A DNA stretch of 18,424 nt from Physocladia obscura. Its lineage: Eukaryota > Chytridiomycota > Chytridiomycetes > Chytridiales > Chytriomycetaceae. The translations under genes and the position numbers were made by a program. The notes under the pieces were generated by a model that saw only the letters and a program-made list of their open reading frames with translations, did no database searches and had not been told where the DNA came from. Within the stretch, counting starts at the first letter, position 1; each line of letters begins with the position of its first letter. The stretch spans positions 1 to 18,424 of the forward strand of contig JADGJH010000451.1 in the NCBI GenBank assembly GCA_027596945.1. Direction: 5' to 3'. Of the stretch, positions 9,326 through 17,753 are shown one piece after another.

Positions 9326-12070
9326 ATGCAACACCACGCAATGCCGCCACACCACCAGATGGCACCGCCGCCACCCCCACAGCAACAGCAACAGCAACAA
9401 CAGCAGCCGCCGCCGCCGTTACGTGCGCCACCGTTGGCCTCGCGCATGCCGGAGCTGCTTGATTCGTTGCGCCACGAAGCAGATATTCTCATCAGTGACG
9501 TTGCCCAGTACAGACACCGCAGCGACGATCTCGAAGCAAAATGTACTTGCCCTTCCCCCCTCCGTTTCTTCGTTGCGTTCCGCGCTGTCATCTTCGTGCC
9601 ATCATTGTTGGGCTTGCTCTGCAAATTTTGTTGTTTTTGCTTGAGGGATCATAAAAGGAGCCTCCCCAATCCCTCCACAAATTTCCTCATTGTCATCACA
9701 TCATCGAATTAGTTCTATAATACTAATCCTCGCTTCGAACTCACTCGCTTCTTACTCTTTGGCATCCCAATCTAGACAACACGCAAACCCATGAACTCAT
9801 TGCTTTCCAGCAACATCTCTACGAACTCGAACGAGCCCACGGAAAGCTTAAACAGCAATACGAAGAAGAAATTCAACGTTTACATAAAGAGCTTGATATT
9901 GCACGCGGTGGATCGGGAAATATTCCACCCGTCACTCCAAGCGTTGACAGATATGGTTACAAAAGCAACGGTCCACCAAACTACCCCGAAAATATTCCGC
10001 CACCTGTTTTAGCCAGTGGAGAAAATGGCAACGGTGTATTTGGTGCGTTAATGGGTGGCGGAAATGGTAATGGAGGTTTGCGTACTTTTTTTAATTTTTG
10101 ATTTTTTTTTAAACAAAAAATAATTTCAGTTAACTTACCTGATCATCGCGGTGGGCCTGATACACATCCTGCGAAGCGCGTCCGTGGTGATGATCCCCCT
10201 CCTCTTCATCTATCACAGCAGCAACATCCAAGTCATCAAGGACCACCCCCACAACAATCACCATATGCAAACAAACCTCCAGGAGTTCCACTTCGTCAAG
10301 TAATTCTGGATGAACGATTTTAAAAAAATTTATTTTGCTGATAATGATGATAGGATTACGTTCAAAACCCAACTCACTCTCCTGGACACGAAGAAATGAA
10401 GCGCAAGCTTCCTGCACAAGGGCATCCAGATCAATACAGGCAAGGCCCTCCACCTCTTCACATTCAAGGAAAGCCGCAACAATATCCACCTCCGCCACCA
10501 CATGGTTATCCTCAAGGACCACCACCTCCACAGCAACCAATGTATCAGCAGCAGCCTCCGATGCAACAGCAACAACCTCCACCGCCACAACCACCTGCAT
10601 ATCAGCAAATCCCCCCCCAACAGCAACAAATGCCAGTTCAACGCACTGCTGAAACCGGAATTTGCGACTTGGATGGCATTTTGAGCAGTGCAAATCCCGC
10701 TCTCGCACAATGGAAAAAGCAGGGACCAGATTGGACTGTAGTTTATAATCCAAAAAGTGCAACTGGCAAGGGAAAATTGGATGTTTCTTTGGCCCACAGT
10801 TTTGATCACGGAAGGTACGTTTTATTCATAAAATATTATTTTCTCTTTTCCATTTTGATAAACTGTATTCAGTGTTGTATGTTGTTTGAAATTCTCGAAC
10901 GATGGCCTCTACCTTGCTACAGGCTGTAACCGGACAGCTCAAGTCTTTGATGCCCGTACTGGAGTGAAGTTACACACACTAACTGCAACAAGTGATATGG
11001 CTGGCGCGGCTCAACCTCCAAATGGAGATTTGTATATTCGCTCGGTTTGCTTCTCTCCGGACTCGTTGACGCTGGCGACAGGCGCCGAAGACAAAGTTAT
11101 TCGTGTTTGGGACATCAATTCTCGCACACTCAGATACAGTTTACGCGGCCATGAGCAAGATATTTACTCAATGGATTGGAGCAAAGATGGTCGTTTTCTT
11201 GTTTCTGGAAGCGGTGATCGCAGTGTTCGTGTTTGGGATGCTAGTGATCCATCAGGTGGAAAATGTCTGATGGCACTGTTCAATGAAGAAGACACGGCAC
11301 CGAATATGGCACAAACTCAAAAGGACAGCGGGGTCACCAGTGTTGCAATCAGCCCAATTGACGGTCGCTGTATTGCTGCAGCATCACTGGATATGAAGGT
11401 ACGCATCTGGGACCTTCGCACTGGCAGACTGCTCGAGCGGTTTGAAGGACACAAAGACAGCGTGTATAGTGTATCATTCAGCCAAGATGGTCGATCGATT
11501 GTATCCGCGTCACTCGATAAGACACTAAAAGTATGGGACTTGAGTCCACAGACTCTTGCAACCCTCAGCAGACCACCTGACCATGGAGTGCTTCCACACG
11601 CAAATCCCACAGCGCCACATTCATCACCGGCTGCGCATATTGTCACAACGCGGAGTAGACATACGTACGGCGGACACCGTAACTACGTACTCAGTGTTGC
11701 ATACCCTGGTGTTGGTGCGGCGTTTGCAAGGTCGCCAGATGGATCGCGAAATGGATTGGAGGATATTGAGTGGGTCGTAAGTGCGAGTAAAGATAGGACA
11801 ATTACTTTTTGGGATGCAAAGCCGGGTGCGGGAGCGGCCGGTGGGGGTGATTTGACTTCATGCGCACAATTTATGCTACAGGGGCACAAGAATTCAGGTG
11901 AACTAATTATTTTCTTTCTTAATCAACTGTTTTGATTTACTTTTATATGTTATTTTCGTTGCATAGTTATTTGTCTTGCAATGTCTGGAACAGAGGGTTT
12001 GTTTGCAACTGGATCAGGAGATTGCCGTGCAAGAATTTGGAAAGTGTCTCTAATCAAACAGGAAGGATGA
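9326..12070 (+). CDS. TUP1: Tup1-type general transcriptional co-repressor
   Basis: Proposed exons 9326-9542, 9776-10075, 10130-10299, 10354-10814, 10873-11897 and 11967-12070 give 758 residues (yeast Tup1: 713). Residues 1-40 are His/Gln/Pro-rich. Residues about 41-120 ([15 protein letters not shown] ... [12 protein letters not shown] ... [10 protein letters not shown]) match the Tup_N helix that tetramerises and binds Cyc8/Ssn6. The middle is a Pro/Gln-rich linker with KRVRGDD. Seven WD40 blades follow from about residue 380: [39 protein letters not shown]...[21 protein letters not shown]...[22 protein letters not shown]...[22 protein letters not shown]...[34 protein letters not shown]. The junctions restore conserved residues: AG|T gives the Ser before VVCC, and G|TT the Val after GHKNS. 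Tup1-Cyc8 is a nuclear complex recruited by DNA-bound repressors. Intron 1 (233 nt) is far longer than the others. Confidence 0.95.
9376..9419 (+). repeat. CAG/CCG-type codon repeat (Gln and Pro runs)
   Basis: CCCCCACAGCAACAG-type sequence encoding about nine Gln followed by four Pro within the N-terminal region of TUP1. Mixed CAG/CAA codons lower the chance of simple slippage. A second, longer Pro/Gln-rich stretch lies at about 10440-10630. Confidence 0.8.
9543..9775 (+). other. Long first intron of TUP1 inside the Tup_N coding region
   Basis: A 233-nt GT-AG intron (GTACTT ... AATCTAG), phase 1. Joining T|AC gives a Tyr and continues the coiled coil as [16 protein letters not shown]. It is pyrimidine-rich on the coding strand (CCCTTCCCCCCTCC near 9550) and three to four times longer than the other introns of this gene. 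Reading through it gives a stop codon at about 9712, truncating the protein just after the first half of the Tup_N helix. Confidence 0.8.
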
Positions 12071-12192
12071 AGTGTGGGAATTTCAAAGTGTGAGGTGGAT
12101 GGAAAGCGAATTATCTGGCATGCAAAAACAAAAGAAAAAGTTGATTTTGATTGTGTTCTAAAAACGGCAATTTTGCTTGAAAAAAGATACAA

Positions 12193-14046
12193 ATGCCGAT
12201 TGCGAGAGTTGCAGAAACATACGGCCAAGAACCGTTGGATTTGTATTATGAGGTGCACGGAAGGGGACCTAACCGCGTCGTGCTTATTGGAGGTATTGAC
12301 TGTTTTGTTTTGTGACTTTGTCGATTTCTGACAACGCCACCCACCGGGCGGCTTAGGGTTCGGAAACATCTGTCACCAATGGGATCTGCAGGTTGACTCG
12401 TTCATGGAAGAACCAGATGTTTACTCCGTGTGCATATTTGACAACAGAGGTGGCGGATTTAGTTCTTCGCCGAAAGGCCGTTACAAGTAAGCTTATTGAC
12501 AAGTGAAAAGAGTGACTACCCGATTGTTTAAATGTTCTGTCTGAATCAGGACACATGAAATGGCGCAAGATGTTAAAGAGTTGATGGATCTGCTGGGTTG
12601 GCGGCGATTCCACGTGGTTGGGTTGAGTATGGGAGGAATGATTGCGCAAGAGTTGGCGCTTCTCTGTCTTTCACGTGTTATTAGCCTCACGCTTGAATCA
12701 ACGTTTGCGTATTTTAACGGACTTCCAGTGAGTTATTAACATGTTTACTCTATTTTGAGAATTAATTTCTGTTTGTCAACCGCTTGTTGTTTTTAGATAA
12801 AAGGATATCTCAATATGGTCGTGTCACAACCACCTGTTACTTCAATTGCAGATTTTGCGGCAAACGTTGTCAATGGACTACTGTTTCCAAAAGTAAGCAA
12901 GTTTTCTCGTTCAACTCACAGAGTTCTAAAAAATTTTAATTCATTATAAAAAAAAAGGAATGGCTGGACTTGCCTGCGCCTTCCGAATCCGGCCACAAAA
13001 CAAACCGAGAAAATATGATTGAATTTATGCAAGCGCGTTTCGAAAAAACGGGCTTCCAAAACAAGGCTGGCCGCGCCTCGCAACAAAGTGCTGTAATCAC
13101 CCACAGCGTATCACCCAAACGTCTCGCGCTCATCAAACACTCGCAAATGCCTGTTCTTGTAATAACAGGCACCCAGGATAATGTGATTATCCAACCGACA
13201 TCGTCGCGATACTTGGCGCGGCATCTTGGCGGGAGAATGGAGATTTTTGAAGGTGCCGGGCATGCGATTCGGTTGCAGTTTCCTGAACGACATAATGCGC
13301 TCCTCAAAGCGCATATTCTCGGAGCTGTGCGGAAAGAGCGAGATCGATTAGATGATCGTGTGCGGAGTGAGTTGACTGTGCTGCGAGGTCAATGTGGAGG
13401 GAGTGTGTATGAAGCGCGCGCAAAGAAAATTCGGGAAACCCTGGAAGAAGAGTGGCGGCAGAATGGAGGTCGGCATCATTTTGTGGTTGTTCATCGCGGG
13501 ATTTTTAACAATGTTAGGAGGATGAGTACTGGTAGACGACTGTCTTTACACCAGAGCTTATCGTCGTTGAGGCGAAGAAAATCTCGCGCTAGTAATATTT
13601 CTGTGGATAATGATTTAGCTTCTGGTCGTGCATCGCAAACTGCCGGCATCAATGTTTCTTTGACAAGCTTGCGGGCCTCATTACACGATCTTTTCGCTCC
13701 GGCCGAAGTTATTCGCAACGGGCCCTCAGAAAATTCAACAGAGGGTCTATCAACTGTCGAACATCCAAACTCGTCAACGTTCTTTTCGTGGCTATTTCCT
13801 GGATCAATGCCGTTAGTCACCGTTGAACGCGATGTCGTCGTTGAACCCATTGAATTTGCGTCATCTGCTTTCATGCGAAATGAAATTCCATCACCACCAA
13901 CTTACTTTTCGACAATTCCTGTGACGGATTCCAATTCATTACCTTCTGCTGAAATTCATATTCGTCGTGGATATTTTGGAACTGCATTGACAACCCTTCG
14001 GGCAGTTCGAGTTGGTTTTACGGCTTTGGCTGGCGGGAATGCTTGA
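12193..14046 (+). CDS. Alpha/beta hydrolase with long C-terminal extension
   Basis: Proposed exons 12193-12292, 12357-12486, 12550-12727, 12797-12892 and 12958-14046 give 530 residues; the four introns are GT-AG, 63-69 nt. The fold is clear: VVLIGGFGNICHQWD (oxyanion region), FDNRGGGFSSSP, T-x-x-MAQDVKELMDLLGW, nucleophile elbow GLSMGG with Ser103, Asp242 in VITGTQDNVI and His270 in GAGHAI. All three catalytic positions are present, so an active serine hydrolase (esterase or lipase class) is likely; the substrate is unknown. Usual family members end near residue 285. Here about 245 more residues follow. They begin with a charged, helix-prone part (LRGQCGGSVYEARAKKIRET), then an Arg/Ser-rich stretch (TGRRLSLHQSLSSLRRRKSR), and then a low-complexity end. 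The start is the first ATG after the TUP1 stop that gives an N-terminus fitting the fold. An upstream ATG at 12074 is out of context. Only 122 bp separate it from TUP1, on the same strand. Confidence 0.85.
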
Positions 14047-14139
14047 AAAAAAAACAAAAAAAAAAAACGATACATTCGCATGTATTCTCATCCACCTCAT
14101 AGTTTGCGCTTGTTTTTGGCAGAGTCTCATTTCAATTCA

Positions 14140-14150
14140 AATAAAATAAA
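14140..14150 (+). terminator. Poly(A) signals of the hydrolase gene
   Basis: Two overlapping AATAAA hexamers (14140-14145 and 14145-14150) lie about 95 bp past the hydrolase stop, in the 223 bp gap before the convergent ALY gene. The opposite-strand signal is at 14239-14244. Confidence 0.6.
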
Positions 14151-14238
14151 TTTTCATTGTATTCAAATTTCTATAAATCAGAAAAGTTTGCAACACTAAT
14201 AAAGTAAAGCTGGGAGGAGTGGCATTCCGATTGTTCTT

Positions 14239-14244
14239 TTTATT
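14239..14244 (-). terminator. Poly(A) signal of the ALY-like gene
   Basis: TTTATT on the plus strand reads AATAAA on the minus strand, 26 bp after the ALY-like stop codon (14270-14272). The two convergent genes therefore appear to end within roughly 100 bp of each other. Confidence 0.55.
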
Positions 14245-14269
14245 AACCTTCATCACCAATTAAAAATCA

Positions 14270-15394
14270 TCAGATATCGTCATAGTTCAATAAAACGCGG
14301 CCTGAGCTGTGTCCTCCACCAACAGTTGTGTACGGATCAGCTGAAGGAGAATCAAAATCGATAAATTCTTTTCTGTTATATTTGCGACCGAAAGTGACCC
14401 GATTGTCAAGACCTGCAACGTTGTCATCATCTAGAGACATTGGCTGGCCATCCCCACTTAGATACGCATCCATTTGCTTGTCAAGATCCTCACTGCTCAA
14501 TTCCCTTCTCCTTTCGCCGGTGTTTGATTGTCTGCCACTTCTATATCCACTGCCGCTACGACTACCAGCACCGCGACTATTATTTGAGTAAATAACTGTC
14601 GGACCCAAGCGATCCAAAACCCGAGATCCAAGCCGTTCCAAAACAGAGCCTGATGCGGCACCAGAAATAGATGCAGGTCTCTTACTCCCAAGGCGATCCA
14701 AAATCGAGCGATACATGTACTCTCCCTCGTCATTCACAACACCACCTGAGTCCGGGATCACTAACGTGGCTTCGTCAATTCCAGTCTTTAAAATAGAGTT
14801 GAGGAGCGTGAGACCGTCGAGCGTGTTTTTTGCTTGCAGCACATCAACAGGGGATTCGAAAAAAATAGTTGCTGTGCCGAGAGATCTACCCGAGTTATCG
14901 TAGTCAATTATGGGCTTTGCAATTGAGATGAACGCGGGCAGACTAGTGGTAATCAGCGCTGAAAGGTCTTCTGGCGTTACCTGCAGTTAAAATTAGAGAT
15001 CGAAAGCGGCTGAGAGTGAGGCTCACATTAAAGTGCAAATTAGACAGAAACAGAGGAAACGATTCTGACTTGTTGTGTTTATTGCTGTTGTTGTTGTTGT
15101 TGTTGTTGTTATTGTTGTTGTTGTTGCGGCGACCCTGGGTACTCAGCGGTTCGTAGGGAACTTTGCGGCGCGCACCATTGCCACGGGCGCCACGTGTTCT
15201 GTTTCGCGAAGCCGGGTTGGAGTAGCCAGTGCCGTCATCACCGCCACGCGCCCCGCGCCGTTTGTTGAGTGTAATCAGCTCGTCAAGCGACTTATCCTTC
15301 GCGCATAGAGAAGCATTAGTGGTGAGTGTTTGGTGTGGTTGTGTTGAATGATGATTGTGATGATAATAATGTTGTTTGGGTCGAGCCGAACCAT
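14270..15394 (-). CDS. ALY/REF (Yra1-like) mRNA export adaptor, RRM protein
   Basis: Proposed exons on the minus strand: 15394-15392 (ATG only), 15296-15027 and 14980-14270, giving 327 residues. The start MDKSLDELITLNKRRGARGG matches the conserved N-terminal motif of ALYREF/Yra1 that binds the helicase UAP56/Sub2. Next come an Arg/Gly-rich segment, 14 consecutive Asn (59-72), and an RRM from about 82 to 160 with RNP2 LFLSNL and RNP1 GRSLGTATIFF. Intron 2 (46 nt) splits the RRM after HFN. The C-terminal part has three (I/V)L(D/E)RLG motifs (184-217), an R/G/S stretch, and EDLDKQMDAYL (255-265), like the C-terminal LDxxLDxY motif of the family. The protein should load onto nuclear mRNP within TREX and promote export. 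The frame of SLDEL has no ATG back to its upstream stop, so the 95-nt first intron is needed for an AUG start. Confidence 0.85.
15082..15127 (-). repeat. AAC trinucleotide repeat encoding polyasparagine
   Basis: On the plus strand this reads as GTT/TTG repeats interrupted once by ATT. On the coding minus strand it gives 14 AAC/AAT codons, residues 59-72 of the ALY-like protein, between the RGG-type segment and the RRM. It is probably a length-variable linker. Confidence 0.85.
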
Positions 15395-15497
15395 TTATAT
15401 TTGTGCTTCTTTCTTTGGGCGGGATGGCTCATGATAAAATGGCAGTTCCAATTCAGTTCCCGTCAAACCCAAATTAAAAAGCCAAAAAAAACTCATC
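15395..15497. promoter_or_regulatory. Short divergent intergenic region
   Basis: Only 103 bp separate the proposed ALY-like start (minus) and the start of the small secreted protein (plus). Both 5' leaders and any core promoter must lie here or overlap the genes, so a shared bidirectional promoter is likely. TATA-like words are present (ATATAAAT on the minus strand beside the ALY start), but too close to the ATG to be assigned. Confidence 0.4.
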
Positions 15498-16012
15498 ATG
15501 TTCCAATTCTCCGCGATGCTTAATCTCTTAATTTTGCTTTTCGTTTCGCGTATTGTTTACGCGGATGTTCTTGTCGACGCGCTGAATTCTCCAAACAAAC
15601 GCGATACAGTTGCAGTTGCAATTTTGGACTCGTTAGTAGGAAACATGGCTTCTGCGGTGCAACAGGATGTCGAAAATGGCAACACGAATGCCACCGAATG
15701 CATCATCCCTTGCGCTGTGAGTTTATTTCATAATTGCTGCCGTTTGCTTATCAGTTTAATCAATAGGAATTAATTCCTTCCTCGCTTCTTCCTTCGTTGC
15801 TTCTTACATTGCCGCTTCTTCCTTCGTTCTCCAGTCCAGAAAGCTCTGGTGTCTGCTTAATCCCAGCACTTGCAACATGTCTCAGTCAAAATTGCAACGT
15901 GGATATCTGTGGGAAATCAAGACGCGATTCCAGCAGTGGGGCAGCGGTCTCGAAAAGTTTTTTGCTTGTTACAGTTATTTTTGGGATTGCAGAAGTAGCT
16001 GCAATTGTATGA
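15498..16012 (+). CDS. Small secreted Cys-containing protein with GPI-anchor-type tail
   Basis: Proposed exons 15498-15716 and 15767-16012 give 154 residues; the 50-nt intron (GTGAGT...AATAG) is phase 0. Residues 1-22 are a signal peptide (MFQFSAMLNLLILLFVSRIVYA; an internal ATG at 15516 is also possible). The next ~50 residues look helical and include an N-glycosylation site (NAT). Six Cys follow: CIIPC, then one each in GVC, ATC, QNC and DIC. A Ser/Ala segment (SSSGAAVSKS) and a terminal 17-residue hydrophobic stretch, with nothing after it, fit a GPI attachment signal. This suggests a cell-surface or wall-linked protein of unknown function. The second exon begins with a Leu/Ser-rich stretch coded by CTT/TCC repeats that could instead be a polypyrimidine tract. 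With a longer intron ending at 15834 the frame changes and the GPI tail is lost, so I prefer the model given. Confidence 0.6.
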
Positions 16013-17753
16013 ATGAATTCTTTTTTGATAAGAAAAACGAAATAAAATTGTCAAAACCAAATAAATGAATAATGTAGTTGCAAAAGATTTTGACGAAATC
16101 GTGAAATAGATGCAGCCAGCACAAACATTGCCAACGCGTATGCAATCCAGGAACATGCTGGCAAATTTGAATTCTGCAAGATCGACGCAGGTATATCAAT
16201 GTTCAGGTAAATGAGATTGATTGGCGTTGCGCAGCTGATTTTTGGGCTCTCAAATCTCCAGAATTATGCAGGGCTGTTTTCAATACTGTATCCACTTGAT
16301 GCAAGTGAACTCATTACTTTCTATGAATTATTGCTAATTTTATTTTTTTCAGGAATCAATAATGTTAAGCTCAGTTAATATTTTTGCAGCAGGAGATAAC
16401 TTGCAGATAACAACAAGTATATGAAACAAGCAGCATGCCAGCCCTTTTTGTATGAACTCAGTGGCCCAAATAAATTTAACAAACCAAAGTTATTTCTGAA
16501 GCTACTGTTAAAGACAGACTGTGAATCTTGTGTACAGTCTAGGAATTTATTTTTCAAAGGAACATACTGCCTATATGTTGCAAGTCAGCCATAAGAATGG
16601 CATCACTCACAAAAATGACAATAAGAATAAATGAAGGAGAGAATGGCTTGTGAAAGAGTTTGATGTGTGGGAATCCTGGATCAAAGTAAGTGTTTTTTGT
16701 TCTTTTTTGAATGAGTAAATCATCATGGCAGAGCTTTTCAAATATGAAGCACCGGAGGAAGAAGTAACAAGTGAAATAACAACCTCATCATTTTAAGGGA
16801 TATTCACATAGTTTTAATTGGTTGGCAGAGTTGAATTCATTTTATTTTGACACAAATGCATCAGCAGTGCATTCCACAAATGGCTTCAAGGTGTTGAAGA
16901 AAGAAAAATGTAAGAGCTTGGTAAGATTCACTTCTGTAATCATGAATATTTAGCTCACACTAATTCAATGTTGCAAGTGAGTTTTAAAAATCCAACCCTT
17001 GATCCAAAGTTAGTTTTGATGGAAGTCACCAAATTTATTTCAAATAATTAGAAGCATTTGAACAAAACCAATGAGAACACTATAAATACTTTTTCCATAT
17101 GCAAAACTGCAATTGTAATATTTGATTTTATTGTTCTTCTTTGCAGGTGCCTGTTTGTACAAGAGACTCTGGATGCACCAACAGTAATTTACAACTGTTT
17201 TTTGTTAAAAACAAAAAATTTGTCTTTTATACATTTTCTCTAAATGTTTCTGTTGACTTCTCATACAATCATACATGAAATTTTATGTTTAATACCATTG
17301 TACACTCCAAGGCATCTCTCACTCCCTTTCTTAGTCTACTATCCAAGCCATGCACCTGTGTAGGATGATTCTAGAACGTGTGTTTTTCCTGGCATTTGAA
17401 TATTACAGTAAGTGGAGTGAGCCTTTTACTATTAACTAGTAAACATACTGGATTCTTCTTGATTGTTCTTTACTGGCTTCTACAGTAGTGTGCCACAGCA
17501 ATAAAAACAGATCAGTTGAAACAGGATTAGTTTAATCTTTTCATAATGATTGTTTGCTTTTATTAACTGTCCATAAATAAAGCTATTTTTATAATTTTGC
17601 TTTATTACAGCTATTTTCAAAAATATTGAGTCAGACAAAATAAATGACATTTTTTCGATTTTTGATTTTGTCACATACTGGAGAGAGATACTGGTGAAAT
17701 ACTTGTGGAGATACTGGTGGAGATACTGGATTCAATTTCAACTAATACTTATC
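16013..17753. other. Intergenic, then AT-rich decayed sequence
   Basis: AATAAA at 16041-16046 probably ends the secreted-protein gene. At 16105-16195 a plus-strand frame reads DAASTNIANAYAIQEHAGKF and on to a GT, and looks like a gene scrap without a start. From about 16200 the base composition and word use match the left flank. Short frames are broken by many stops. A few patches (such as MAELFKYEAPEEEVTSEI near 16724) look like old coding sequence, but I recognise no family. No RNA gene was seen. Confidence 0.45.
17675..17730 (+). repeat. Minisatellite of about 12 bp units
   Basis: Five units beginning ATACTGG/ATACTTG start at 17675, 17688, 17699, 17711 and 17723, spaced 11-13 bp (consensus ATACTGGTGGAG). 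The array lies about 25 bp upstream of the transposase start. Confidence 0.75.

Noticed and set aside
9091..9624. Minus-strand 177-codon frame with Cys and Gly runs
   Set aside because: The Cys and Gly runs are the reverse complement of the CAG/CCG repeats of TUP1; the opposite strand encodes a recognisable Tup_N region.
10130..10762. Minus-strand 210-codon Val/Ala-rich frame
   Set aside because: Complement of the Pro/Gln-rich TUP1 linker, crossing two TUP1 introns; no independent support.
14328..14591. Plus-strand 87-codon frame opposite the ALY-like gene
   Set aside because: The minus strand carries a clear ALY/REF C-terminal region here; the plus frame is a shadow.
17058..17243. 61-codon open frame on the plus strand
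   Set aside because: Short, AT-rich, without recognisable motif and set among broken frames; not supported as a gene.
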